A DNA stretch of 64,000 nucleotides, from contig JAOANR010000003.1 of the NCBI GenBank assembly GCA_030278955.1, forward strand, positions 23,397,050 through 23,461,049, read 5' to 3'. Below, in pieces: positions 33,363-45,719 of this stretch. The notes beneath the pieces were generated by a model that did no database searches, was not told the origin of the DNA, and worked only from the letters and a program-made list of their open reading frames with translations. The translations under genes were made by a program, and so were the position numbers. The stretch comes from Hygrophila difformis. Its lineage: Eukaryota > Streptophyta > Magnoliopsida > Lamiales > Acanthaceae. The number at the start of each line of letters is the position of its first letter. Position 1 is the stretch's first letter.

Positions 33363-34028
33363 TGACAGTTCCAATGAGTAGGGTGTTAATATGTAGCTCT
33401 GATCACACACACACGATTGCAGTAATGTAAAGAGACAATCATTTGTTGACCCGGTTCGGACCTCCTGTCCTACATCCGGGGGATTCCAATCCAGGCGAAA
33501 TACTCAACAAAGATCAAGAACAACTACAAGACTCGAAACAAATTCTACCAACTCGATCTAGAAGCTGACAACTCCCCCTCAACCTCTAATCTCCCTGATC
33601 AGAATTTCAGTAACAATCTTGTTGTTCCTACCACTAGTTGACAGCCCTGAACTAAAATCCTAAACTGTTCCAAGAAGTATTCCCATCTTGGATTACAACT
33701 CGATCTAAATGATATACAAAATGAATCACAACCTAATTCACTCAAGATCAAAACTCTTAAACATCTAACATGAAGAACACGATCTTGACTTGACAATATC
33801 TTCTAATCGAATCTAAGAAACTCTCAATAAAGTGTATAGAAGAATGAAAAGTAAGTACAAAAACTCTGACTCAAAGACACAATTAAGAAGTATATATAAA
33901 ATGAAATCCGCCTTGGTCTTCAAGTCCATTGTGCTGGTGTGACTTGATCATCAAAGACATAACTGCATTGTTGTTAGTGAGTCGCAATGACACCTATATA
34001 ATCCTGCATGAAATGTTTAGTGCCAACA
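33363..34028 (-). repeat. Sirevirus-like 3' LTR
   Basis: On the plus strand it runs TGACAGTTCC...GTGCCAACA and repeats at 41401-42064. For the minus-strand element it is the 3' LTR. It contains GGTTCGGACC and simple CACACACA runs. Confidence 0.93.
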
Positions 34029-34039
34029 ATCTCCCCCTC
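34029..34039 (-). other. Polypurine tract next to the 3' LTR
   Basis: On the minus strand GAGGGGGAGAT directly precedes the LTR. A second, very similar motif, AAGGGGGAGATG (34426-34437), lies about 400 bases further inside. Repeated tracts of this kind are known in Sireviruses. Confidence 0.8.
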
Positions 34040-34442
34040 ATTTCATGAAGAGGTTGATTCATCACATAAAGTCTCAAACCAATATGATGAGTAACAATTC
34101 AGAATTTCAAACTAACAACAGAGGTTAACAGATCAAGTCCAAATAAAAGTAGTTATCGAGTAAGAGTAACACCAACTAAAAAATACCAAACAACAAGCAT
34201 AAAAATCAGTCATTGAAATCCAAGCATATAATGTCTAACCACAAAGCAAGTTAAACAGTAGTAAGCATCAGCAAGCAACAACAAGCAAGAGTATCCAAAA
34301 GTATCCAGCAGTAAAATATCATTAGTTATAGACCCAATTTCCAAAAGAATTAAGTTCAGAATGTACCCCCTCAAAACGTTGTCAACATTACCCATTAACA
34401 TCAGTCAGTCAGTTCAGTTTGAGACATCTCCCCCTTGATGAG
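34040..34442 (-). other. Non-coding region between env-position ORF and 3' LTR
   Basis: AT-rich 3' untranslated region of the Sirevirus-like element with the second polypurine motif at its inner end. No ORF of note. Confidence 0.55.
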
Positions 34443-35963
34443 TCAAGCCTCCTCCTCATCATCCTCGCTAGTGGGAGGAGGATCAAATGAGCCCGAGAGC
34501 AACTTCAACATGTTGTTGTTTTGCTTCCTGATGCGGAGGCCAGCAGAAATGACACTAGACACCTCCTCATTCTGTCGAAGAATGATGGTCTTGAGATGGT
34601 TCACTAACGCTGTGCCGGACAGAGCAGGACCAAGAAGGATGTCGTCGTGCATATTCCTTAGATCAGTGGTGGGAGTGTTCTGCTTTATGGGAATGTGCTC
34701 CTCTTTGGGTACTTTGATCCCATTTTTCTTCAAAAATCTTGTAATCAATGCGGATAGGGTAGGAGATCATTCTTGCCAGTCGATCCGCGTGTGTAGCTTA
34801 CCATCTTGGAAAGCACAGAGAGACCAAAATTTGTCATGTTAAGATATTTTTCAATACAAAACATGAGTTTGCCCATATGAGAGGACACTTGGCTAGCGTT
34901 GGTAGTCGGGAGGATGTTGGAACTACAGAGACGGAAGAGACAGCTGAACTTCAATGTGAGTTGAGTAGCACGAAGTTGTCCGCGTCCGAATGCAATGCTT
35001 TTGGTATTGGAGATCTCATAAGAAACTTCGGCATTTGAGTTAGGCATATAGTTCGTCACATCATCAAGGTTGCTGTTAAGCTGCACCTTCAACAACTGGT
35101 TAATGACTTGGGGAAAAATCTCCAGGATTTTGCCTCGTATGTAGATCTTCCCACCAAAAGGCGGCTCAGCATCCAGGACATCCGGATGAAGGTTGGCGTA
35201 GAACTCGCGAACCAAGGCAGGAGAGTAGTCCTCCAGTTTAGTATCCCAGTAGAGAAGATGGCAATCCTCCAAGTATTTTGAGAAGCCCAGCTCTTTGTAG
35301 ATAGGATGTACAAACTGTTCCTCTGGTATGAAGTCTCTGTTGTTGAGTTCCTTGGCAAATTTCTGCGCATCCTTGTCATAGAACTTAAAATTTAGAGCAT
35401 CCCGAACAGTCATGGGGCCAGCTTTCTTTGGTCGTTTCTGTGTTGTCTCAACAGCAGGCTGCTTATCCTTCTTTTTACGAGACCGAGTCACAGGGGTACG
35501 GGCGACAGGGCGATGTTCCGGAGTAACTTCAGGATCCGGCTCGTCGTTCCTTGGTTGTTCCTGTTCTCCAGTAACAACATCGTCAGCAGTATTGAAAAAA
35601 TCATCCTCATTACCTTGAGGGTAGTCTGTAGTGGTTCCATCATCCCAGCCGACGGAGAAGGTTTCTTTTCTGAGGTGCTGGAAGAGCAGGCAAAGGAGGT
35701 GCAGGAAGATCTCCGGATGAAGGAACAGGATGGCCTTCAGTAGGTGGTAGACTCTCGAGTGGAAGGACATCAGTGACGTTGTCGTCAGCATTACCACCAG
35801 ACGATTCTTCGATTCCAATAGTTGGATTCGCGTAGGATTCGCCAAGGGCTTGAAGAACAGAGGAGACAATCTGAACTGGATCAATGGATGTTTCAGCATT
35901 TGTTGGGGCGGATGACTCAGTAGTCGGATCAGAAGGGGATTTGGGGGAAGAGGAGGACGCCAT
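34443..35963 (-). pseudogene. Sirevirus env-position ORF, plant transposon protein type, broken
   Basis: The ORF starts at 35963 (MASSSSPKSPSDPTTESS) with a Ser/Pro/acidic N-terminus. It shifts frame near 35640-35690 into a part with a basic stretch (TRSRKKKDKQP) and a globular region (MTVRDALNFKFYDKDAQKFA, YSPALVREFYANLHPDV, LPTTNASQVSSHMGKLMF). It shifts again near 34785 and ends in an acidic tail (SEDDEEEA). At least one stop lies near the second shift. The layout resembles ORFs A and B of the Athila-like element: basic/disordered start, a domain ending in a LVREFYAN-like motif, a second helical block and an acidic tail. Sirevirus 'env-like' ORFs sit at this place. Function unknown. Confidence 0.75.
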
Positions 35964-36313
35964 TGAAAGAGAATAAGCTGAACAACTAAGAAACCAACGA
36001 AAAATCAGAGAAGAGAAGTGCAGAAAAACAAATGCGAGACAAAGTATTTAAAGAGAGAAAGTAATGTGAAGCGTTTAACCACGATCACCAAGGAGAAACG
36101 GCGAAGAAATGATGACGGTTTCGGGCGACGTGAGCTGCAGGGGTAAAGGGACGGTTACTGGTGTTGCAGGGTGATGATGACACTGATCAGACGTCCTTTC
36201 AAAATCTCTCCATATCAGATTTTTGTCTTTATTCGATTCCTTCTCTAAAATGCTTGGGCCTATAAAGATTAGTATACAAAGAAAAACAAGGAAAGCCCAA
36301 AACATAATGAAAT

Positions 36314-39300
36314 TTAAATAGTGTAGAAACTTAGGCCCAGAATAGTTCTAAGCCTATCAAACTTATCTCCCTCCATGGCTTTAGTTAAGATGTCAGCACG
36401 CTGCTCTGATGTCCCTACATGTTGAATATCACAAATGTTATATTCAACCAAATCTCTAATGAAATGATACCTGATATCAATATGCTTGCTCCTATTGTGA
36501 AGCACTGGATTCTTAGAGATGTTTATAGCACTTGTATTGTCACAGGGCACCACAAATTTCTCTTGATTTACTCCATAGTCTGCCAAGGTTTGCTTCATCC
36601 ACATGAGTTAAGAGCAGCAACATGTAGCAGCTATGTATTCTGCTTCAGCTGTAGATAGGGCAACTATGTTTTGTTTCCTTGAGTACCAGCTAACCAAATT
36701 GTCACCAGGATAGAAACAGCCTCCTGTTGTCGAACGTCTGTCATCATAACTTCCAGCCCAGTCTGAGTCTGTGTATCCTATAAGATCCAATGATGATCTT
36801 TTAGAGTACCAGATTCAAGTCCAATGGTTCATTTAATATATCTCATGATTCTCTTAGCTGCTTTAAGGTGTGTTTCCTTAGGTTGAGATTGAAATCTAGC
36901 ACATACTCCAGTGCTATATGAGATATCTGGTCTGGTTGCTGTTAGGTAGAGAAGACTACCTATCATGTTTCTGTATAGCTTTTGATCAACATCATTACTT
37001 GTATCATTTTTAGAAAGCTTCTCATGTAATCCTTGAGGGGTTCTTGCCACTTTGCTGTCTTCTAAGTTAAAGTTCTTGAGCATATTTGTAGCATATTTCT
37101 CTTGTGATAAGAATATACCATCTTTTCCTTGTTTAATCTGTAATCCAAGAAAATAATGCAATTCTCCAAGCATACTCATCTCAAATTCTGTCTTCATGGC
37201 ATGAATGAATCCTTTTCTAAGTTCTTCTGAAGTAGAACCAAAAATAATGTCATCAACAGACCTGAACAACTATGATGTGTTTATCTGAATGCTTAATGAA
37301 TAAATTCTTATCCACATTTCCTCTGGTGTAACCGTTGTTGACGAGAAATTGTGACAACCTTTCATACCAAGCACGAGGTGCTTGTTTAAGACCATATAAA
37401 GCTCCTTTAACTCTGTAGACATAGTCTGGATGCTTATGATCTTCAAACCCAGCTGGTTGAGCTACATAAATTTCCTCCTTTATTCTTCCATTCAGAAAAG
37501 CAGTCTTGATATCCATTTGATACAACTTGAAATCCAAGTAGCATGCAACATACAACAAGATCCTTACAGCTTCCATTCTGGCCACTGGTGCATAAGTCTC
37601 TCCATAATCCAATCCTTCGATTTGTGTGTAGCGTTGTGCTACCAGTCGAGCTTTATTTCTTACTATGTTTCCATGCTCATCTTTCTTATTTCTGAAAATC
37701 CATTTAGTATCAATAATGTTGATGTTGTCAGGGGGTGGTACTAACTCCTATATAGAGTTTCTTTCAAATTGAAGTAACTCATCTTGCATGGCTGCAATCC
37801 AGTATTCATCTTTGAAAGCTTCTGAGGTATTTCTTGGCTCTACCTTGGATATGAAACAGTTCATTCCAGCCAGTTGCTTGTAATCAACTCTCTTATTTCT
37901 GGTCTGCCTTGGTGCATCTAATTCTCCTATAACGTCAGCATTAGAATAATGCTTCAAGGTTCTAGGACCTTTCCTCTTATCATTATCAGAAGTGACAAGT
38001 GGTTGTTGCTCTTCTTCAGTATCAACCATAACATCTGTTTCAGCTTCAGTTTCTTCATTAACTTCAAATGATGGTTCATGTGATTCCTCAGTTGGTGGAT
38101 CAATAACAGGAAAGTAATGTAGACCATCTTCATCTTCAGATAATCCTTTAGATAGAGAATCTTCAAATAAAACATTCACAGATTCTATAACCTTCTTGCT
38201 ATCAGACAAGTAGACTCTGTAAGTTCTGGAGTTGTTAGCATATCCTAAAAACAACCTTTTTTCTGATCTAGCATCAAACTTCTTAAGTTGTTCCCGATCT
38301 CTGTAAACATGACAAGAACAACCAAATGTATGAAAATATTTAACATTAGGAAGTTTATCATACCATATTTGATAAGGAGTGAAGTTTGTCTTTGGCCTCA
38401 AAAGAACTCTATTTGCAACATGACATGCTGTGTTGATTGCTTCGGCCCAAAAGGTCTTGGGAAGTGTGCTGTCATGAAGCATAGACCTTGCCATCTCCTG
38501 TAAGGTCCTATTCTTCCTTTCTACAATGCCATTCTGTTGAGGAGTTTTTGGGCAGAGAACTCTTGAGTAATTCCATGTAGCTTACAGAAATCAGTGAATT
38601 GTTGATTGTCAAACTCTCTTTCATGATCAGTTCTAATCCTTTTGATATTCCCTTGTTTTTGGTTCATTATCCTCAGGCTCATTGACTCAAAATACTCAAA
38701 GGCTTCATCTTTGGATCTGAGAAAACAAACAAAAGTGAATCTAGAAAAATCATCCACTATGACAAGTACATACCTTTTACCATTGAGGCTTTCAACTTCT
38801 AATGGACCCATCAAGTCCATATGAATGAGTTCAAGACAGTGATTAGTGGTGATTTCATCAACTCGTTTGTGTTGAGCTTTGGTTTGTTTCCCCTTTGAGC
38901 ATCCTTCACAGACAACTTTTGAGTTATTCTGTAATTTGGGCAACCCTTTAACAGCGCCAAATATACTCAATTTGTAAAAAGTTTGGTAATTCAGGTGTGC
39001 CATCCTCTTGTGCCAAAGGCTTGTAAGATCTTCTTTTAAGATCAAGGCCTTGTCTACTGTTTCCTTTAAGATATAACAGTTATTAGTAGACCTTTTGCCT
39101 GACATAATGCACTTATAGTCAATAAACACATAACAAGAATTCATGTCAAATAGCACTAAGGAGTTTTCATCACATAATTGGCTTATGTAAATCAAATTAG
39201 TAGTTAAACCTTCAACAAAATAGACCTTAGAGAGATTAGAAAGAACTCCCTTATCAATTTTACCATAACCAATGATTTTACTTTTGGCACCATCACCATA

Positions 39301-41348
39301 CATCACCTCTCCACAATCCTGTTCTGTGAAATTTTGAAGTATGTTCTTGGTTCCAGTCATATGCCTAGAGCATCCAGAATCAAAATACCACAAGGTGTTC
39401 TTGTAATGTGCCTGCAAAGATACAACAACAAGACCAAGTGATTGTTTGTTAGAATGTTTAGGTATCCAGGGCTTACGAATCTGGATTTTCTTCTGTAGTT
39501 CTAACGATGGCCAGACAACGGGTCTTCCATTTAAAAGATCTCTGACTATCCTGAGACAAGTATCAGCTTGATGACCAGGTAGTCCACAATAGATACAATC
39601 CCTTGAGTCTTGAGGTGCAAGGTTGACTTGAATAGGCACATTCTTGTAGATAGCTGCATTGCTTGATTCTTCACCAAGGTATCCTCCACTGACAAAGTTT
39701 CTCTTGGTTGATTTGAACTTGTTTGGCTTCCCTTTCTTCTTGTATCCAATACCTGAAAGATCACTAGGTCTTTTGCACATAGAAAAAACTGAATCTAACT
39801 TATTTTTACCTTTAACCGTTTGAGAGAGTTCACTGATCTTAGTTTGTAGTTGTTGATTTTCTGTAGCCAAAGAGTTCTTTTCTTCAGAAAGTTTAAAACA
39901 TTCAGCTTGAAGTTCTTCAACTTTAAGCTTAACAAGCTTCAATTCCTTCTGAATTTTGATCTTCTCAGCAGATAGCTCATCATAAGATATTCCGAGGTCA
40001 GTCAGCTGAGTTAACAACTTCTTGTTCTCACTGAAGGCAGTATCATACTCGAACTTTAACTCTTCATATGCATCAGCTAGCTTTGAATATATTTCATTGA
40101 TATTACCTGCACTAACAGAATCATCTTCATCAGTAGAATAATCTATTGAACTTGTTATATCTGTTAGAGGGCTGCAATCACGAATGGTTAAGGCTACAAC
40201 ATCTTCTGGATCACTTTGTTGTTCCTCGGTTGCCTCAACATCGGATTCTCCATCACTGAGAGTGACTTGATATGCTTTGCCTTCTTTTCTCTTAACAGTA
40301 GGACATTCCTTTTTAACATGCCCTTTGCCTCCACATTCATAGCATACAATAGAGGAGAATTTGTCGAATTTTTCGGGCTCCTTGAGTTTCCTTTGATTAC
40401 TGACTTTCCCATCAAATTTCCTTGAACGCTTATTCTGTTGTTTGTCTGACGCGAAACACTGTGAGAACTGGACTTCTGAGGCTTGCCTTTCTGTAACTGT
40501 CTTGCTCTCTTTTCTTGAAGGAATTTGGCCATTCTTCTGGTAATCAGTGTTAACTCCTTATCTAGATCATCATCTGAATCATCAATCTTTTCAGCTTTTA
40601 GAGCAATACTCTTCGATTTTCCTTTGCTTCTTGACTCCAAATGGTTCATCTCATAATTTTGCAAGTTTCCAACCAATTCTTCCAAAGTCATTGTATTGGT
40701 CTTTTCACTCTCCTCAAGAACTGAGATCTTTGCAGAGTACTTAGGTGACACCATACGTAGCATCTTCCGGACCAATTTCTGTTCATCAAAATGCATTCCA
40801 AGCTCTATGCATTGATTAACCACATTTTGAAATCTTTCAAAGTATGTTGATATGTTTTCATCATCTGTCATCTCCAACCTGTCATACAAAGACTCAACGC
40901 GATGTAAACGTGTTAGCTTAACATCTGCAGAACCCTCAAACCTGATTTCAAGGAATCTCCACATATCATGGGCGTTTTTGCAATTCTTGACCATCCTATG
41001 TTGTGCCTCTTCCATGGCTCCACTGATTGCATTCATAGCTGCATAATTCCCTTGTTTTGCAGCCCTATCTGCCGCTGTGTATTCAGCCTTTCTAGCAAGT
41101 CGAATTATTGGTGCTGCAGTGGTTGTGGTGGCAGTGGTTGGAGTAGTTTCCGTAGATGTGGATGTGGTTGTAGTTGCACTAGCAGTAGTAGGCGTTTCAG
41201 TTCTTATTGGTGGTTCCCAAGCTTCTTCGACTGCATCCCAAACATCTTCTCCAAGAGCTCTAAGATAGCACTCCATTCTTGACTTCCAGTAGCTGTAATT
41301 GTTTCCATCGAAGATCGGTGGACGCAGGTGTGAGATTTCCCTACTCAT
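36314..41348 (-). pseudogene. gag-pol: Sirevirus-like gag-pol, multiple breaks
   Basis: Gag begins at 41348 (MSREISHLRPPIFDG); an ATG-less in-frame extension to 41399 is less likely. Frame shifts near 40465, before a CCHC knuckle (CYECGGKGHVKKEC, about 40310-40350). A long coiled-coil segment (about 39800-40050) follows, and a second CCHC-like motif CIYCGLPGHQADTC. The protease has YFDSGCSRHMTG at about 39373, and integrase has CEGCSKGKQTKAQH. A one-base loss near 38547 breaks integrase; a TAG lies at 37745. A two-base loss at about 37255 falls in the RT catalytic YVDD motif. A TGA and a one-base loss lie near 36805-36830, and a TAA at 36608. RNase H has YTDSDWAGSYDDRRST and ends at 36314. 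The protein cannot be functional. Confidence 0.92.
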
Positions 41349-41384
41349 TATGAATCTTGAATCTCCAGTAAGTCGTTTGAAGAA

Positions 41385-41398
41385 TGGCTCTGATACCA
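41385..41398 (-). other. Primer binding site, initiator tRNA-Met
   Basis: On the minus strand TGGTATCAGAGCCA lies two bases inside the 5' LTR and complements the 3' end of plant initiator tRNA-Met. Confidence 0.92.
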
Positions 41399-41400
41399 AT

Positions 41401-42064
41401 TGACAGTCCCAACGAGTAGGGTGTTAATATGTAGTTCTGATCACACACACACGATTGCAGTAATGTAAAGAGACAATCGTTTGTTGACCCGGTTCGAACC
41501 TCCTGTCCTACATCCGGGGATTCCAATCTAGGCGAAATACTCAACAAAGATCAAGAACAACTACAAGACTCGAAACAAATTCTACCAACTCGATCTAGAA
41601 GCTGACGACTCCCCCTCAACCTCTAATATCCCTGATCAGAATTTCAGTAACAATCTTGTTGTTCCTACCACTAGTTGACAGCCCTGAACTAAAATCCTAA
41701 ATTGTTCCAAGAAGTATTCCCATCTTGGATTACAACTCGATCTAAATGATATACAAATGAATCACAACCTAATTCACTCAAGATCAAAACTCTTAAACAT
41801 CTAACATGAAGAACACGATCTTGACTTGACAATATCTTCTAATCGAATCTAAGAAACTCTCAATAAAGTGTATAGAAGAATGAAAAGTAAGTACAAAAAC
41901 TCTGACTCAAAGACACAAGTAAGAAGTATATATAAAATGAAATCCGCCTTGGTCTTTAAGTCCATGGTGCTGGTGTGACTTGATCATCAAAGACATAACT
42001 GCATTGTTGTTAGTGAGTTGCAATGACACCTATATAATCCTGCATGAAATGTTTAGTGCCAACA
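41401..42064 (-). repeat. Sirevirus-like 5' LTR
   Basis: Matches 33363-34028. For the minus-strand element it is the 5' LTR. It is followed by TTATT, matching the duplication at 33358-33362. Confidence 0.93.
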
Positions 42065-42213
42065 TTATTAAATTAATTTTGCGGTGTAGGATATTATTCT
42101 AGCTAAATTTTCAAAAAAGATATGTTCTTTTCTTTCATAAATTCATAATGTTAGTCAATATTTATTGCATTTAAAGGCTCGATATTGTAATGAATGACTC
42201 GAGCTTACTAGAT

Positions 42214-42886
42214 TTTTTTTTTTTGAGGGAAGTAATGAATTTATTTATGCCACCAAAAACCAATTCTTACAAGGACTCTCCTGACTCCGAATGTAGGCAG
42301 TCAGACAAAAAAACTGAGTGGCCCAAACAATACCACTCATTACCAAGAACTCTAACCCTCAGAAAGACACTCACTCCACCAGATAGGAAAAATCGATCAA
42401 TAAATAGCAATGCTTCCAGACAAGACACAACAAACAACAAAGCCCCAAACAGGATACAACTCCCAACCTCAGCTTGTTCCCTTCCACTTGTGTTACACTC
42501 TTCCCATATGCTAACTTCAATCCCAAACAGTAATCTGAAGTCCAACAATCCAGCAGCCTCCCTATTAAGTGAAGAGCAATATCCCTCTGATTCCAACTAT
42601 CCCTATGTTGGTGAGGCCGTAATAGTCACTCTCGAAGCTAACTTTAACAAACACATATCCCATGCAAAATATTCAGAATCAATGCATCGAAAACAAGGGC
42701 AGTGGCAGGGTGATAGCGGGGCCAGGGCAATGGGGGGAAAATAGATGAGAACGGCTATTTGGGAAAGAGGGAACGCCTATGGATAATCACACGCTTGTTC
42801 AAACTAGAGATGATACAGAAACTCACTGTATAAAGACAACCTACCAAATAATTCCATACAGTAGATATCACCCCGATCATACAAAA
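42214..42886 (-). mobile_element. Possible LINE 3'-end remnant
   Basis: A 12-base T run at about 42213-42224 (poly(A) on the minus strand) is followed by TATTTATGCCACCAAAAACC, a phrase seen at the 3' ends of plant LINEs. A 109-residue open frame on the minus strand (42596-42267) has no recognisable domain. The other end is unknown; the Tekay element inserted at 42887. Confidence 0.4.
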
Positions 42887-45490
42887 TGTAACACCCCGGT
42901 TTTTTGTAACCCATGTCGGGATGTCACCGCCACATCTCCCTAGTAAGACACGGTTTCTCCGAGCTTACTAAAGAGATGCAAGGCTAGGTATTGCAGTGTT
43001 TAAAACATTTAAAGCATTCAAAATAGCCCATACAATATAATTCAAAATTAATAATAGCATAGCGCAGCGGAAATATTTAGTTTAGTACAGTATCGCAGCG
43101 GAAAATATTAAAAAGGGCCGACATGGCCAAAACACGGGTTAAACAGGCCCGTTCATAATATAGTCTAAGTACGAAATTTAAAGGCAAAATAAAAGTTCCC
43201 AAAATCCCATGCATGATTCGTGCTCACACATGCTCATTCCATATATTCTGTAAAGAAAGGAATAAAAATGGTTTTGATCAGCAAAATTGCTGAGTAAGTT
43301 AACACATGCATGATCGTAGGGTTTAAAAGCCATAACTTTAATAATTTAACAAAAGCATGATAATAACATAATATTTGACTTCATATAATCCATATCATAT
43401 AGCACAATCTATCTCAGGCTCTATTTAATAACACATATCACATGGTTTAATCATAAAAGCCATAATTTTAAATAAAGCATTTAAATAATTTAATTTGACA
43501 ACAATATCATTTAATCTAGTTTAATTTAATTTGGAATCCCCATTACATTCCCGATTTGGTATTTCAAAGTTTCACGATAAAAATCGCGATGTCCACAAGT
43601 TTAGCCGGTAGCCCGGCGGCCGCAGCCGTATCAGCCATACACAGTACCACTCAGGAGCCTCGGGAAACCCATACGGATATTCACGAGAGTGTAGGCTCTA
43701 AGTTTCGCCGTTTTGGCAATATCACATTTCAAGTATAGCGCGCGGGGTCACCATCGTCCATTACGGCACGAAGTGAATCGTTAGGGGGCACCCTGCAGAG
43801 CACTCACCCCTAATTTTAATTTATCAAGTTTGTAAGGGGATTTAGTTTTTAAAATCTGCCTTCCATTGTATTAATTTAGAAACAATATCTCAATTCGTTT
43901 CAACCCTAAAGGTTAATTCCATGTTTCAACAAGATTTCAAAATTTCGTTTCGGTAAATCACAGTTTACTCCAAAATTCGTCTAAAATCAGATTTAATTCC
44001 AAAAATTCCAAAATTTCATATCTGACTCGGAAACATCAAGATCTACAACTTTCGTGTTTTAACTTTTTCAATCCGAGATACCTAAGTAGGTCAAAATCGC
44101 CAATTTTCACATAAGAAGAAATCTGTCCGAGTTCAAGGTGTCACAGTTTACTAATTTCACATTCTACCATATCAATTCAACTCCAAATTTAATGAAATTT
44201 GACAGGGATCATTTTAAGACATTTATCTACAACTTTCATGTTTGGCCAAAGATCTAAAACAGCCTAGATCCTATGTCAAAAACGTGATCAAGATCATTCC
44301 TAAGTTCTGTCCAAGATTTCAAGATCTAAAATCAAACAGTTCGGTTTCAACGGGTTTTCACATATCAAATCAACTCCAAAAATTTTCAACTTTTTACAGT
44401 AGCTAGGTCTAAGTATTAGGAACGTTTTTCGTGTTTTAAGTTTTTCCGTTTGAGTTCGTTTTAAGGGTCGGAAAAATTCAACAATTCTGTTGCGCCGGTA
44501 GGAACACAAAAGTGGACAGATTTATGATTCTTGTCAAATCTTTTAGGTTTCGAATGTTTTAAAATCTCCCAAAACCATGTAAGGTTAACTTACAGTGTCT
44601 ATGAACGTCGGGAATGTCCAATTTGGAGGCGTGGCTTCCAGATCACCGTTTCTCCTCTCCGTTCGTCGGGTTCTACGATCTAGATTCGATACGGGGGTGT
44701 AGAAAGAAAAAGGAGATGATTAGGATTCGTTTTCGAATCGTTTATTGAATAAAGATTGGACCGAGACTTACCACGACTATGGAGATCTGTAGAGAAACTC
44801 GTCCAACAGCGTTCGTCTTGGTTTCGTGCCTCCGACGACTCCGGATTTAGGGTTTCGACCGTATAGAATGTTTTAGGGTTTTGTAAACTTGTTCGGGGCT
44901 CCCAAGGGGCTTATTTATAGAATTCTTAATCCCTAGGGCGTCCACAACCGACCTAGAGGTCTAGAGTCGAGAGATGTTCAACCGAAAGTCGAAAAATCCG
45001 CGTTCGGGCGAGAGATTCACGCAACAAACGAATCTGTGAAGTGGCGCGGTCGTGGCGCGCTAATCCCCCTCCACCGCGCGGCCACCGCGCCGACTTCGCC
45101 TGGACTTCGGTCCGGGCGGGTCGTGCGATCCGTCGTGCTTTTCCGCCTCTCTTTCGGGTTTCTATCCCTCTATGCTCCCGAATTCCGATTCCCGGGGTAT
45201 ATTCGGGTTCTTACTTTCTCTCTAATTTTATTCTTAGTCTAGTTGGATGTTTTGGACTCGAATACTCGAGTTCATTAGTGTCGGGTTTTGGTGTACCATT
45301 TATCCATCCTTTTATTGAATTAAATTCCTTTAATTCCTTTTTAAGTAAAAATCTCATTTCTCATTTCCTTATCTTTATTTATTTCTTTTATTTGCTGCAT
45401 TTGTTTATTTATTTATAGTATTTATTTTATTTATTATTTATTTATTTAATTACTGTTTTATTTTATGTTGGAAAATTCTCGGGTATTACA
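42887..45490 (-). repeat. Tekay-type 3' LTR
   Basis: On the plus strand it runs TGTAACACCCCGG...GGGTATTACA. It matches 51468-54071. ORFs inside it (for example 45041-45418) occur at the same place in both LTRs and have no recognisable domain. A GC-rich block at 45030-45130 on the plus strand precedes a long AT-rich end with TTTAT runs. Confidence 0.95.
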
Positions 45491-45719
45491 GTCTACCCTC
45501 CTTAAGAATCAACTTCGTCCTCGAAGTTGTGTTTCGGCTTTTCTCGTCTCGTGCTAAGGTCTTGTGTTTGTTTTATTATGTTGTGACTGAACTTAGAATT
45601 AAAACTTCCAAGCTGCCTACGTACCCGGTAAAGGGATCAAGCCATAACGTAGTTCAAAAGTTTACAAAAATGTACGAAAAATTAGGGGGTATGACATCCT
45701 CTCCCCCTTAAGATTGCAG
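45491..45719 (-). other. 3' non-coding segment with two polypurine motifs
   Basis: On the minus strand CTTAAGGAGGGTAGAC touches the 3' LTR (45491-45506), and TAAGGGGGAGAGGATG lies 200 bases inside (45696-45711). The outer one should prime second-strand synthesis; the inner one is the better purine run. Confidence 0.6.

Larger units (their letters stand above)
33363..42064 (-). mobile_element. Sirevirus-like Ty1/copia retrotransposon
   Basis: An 8.7-kb element with LTRs of 666 and 664 bases, TTATT target duplications (33358-33362 and 42065-42069) and an initiator-tRNA-Met primer site. It also has a copia-order gag-protease-integrase-RT-RNase H region, an additional ORF between pol and the 3' LTR, and repeated polypurine motifs. 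The extra ORF and multiple polypurine tracts are Sirevirus hallmarks. All coding parts are broken. By rough hand count the LTRs differ at about 13 positions, or about 2%. Confidence 0.92.

Noticed and set aside
42190..42744. 184-codon + strand ORF
   Set aside because: Starts in a poly(T) tract of a probable LINE 3' remnant; Ser/Asn/Pro-rich without domain.
45036..45418. ORFs of 68 and 125 codons in the Tekay LTR, repeated at 53617-53999
   Set aside because: Identical place in both LTRs, no domain, antisense to the element; GC-rich block plus AT-rich tail explains them.
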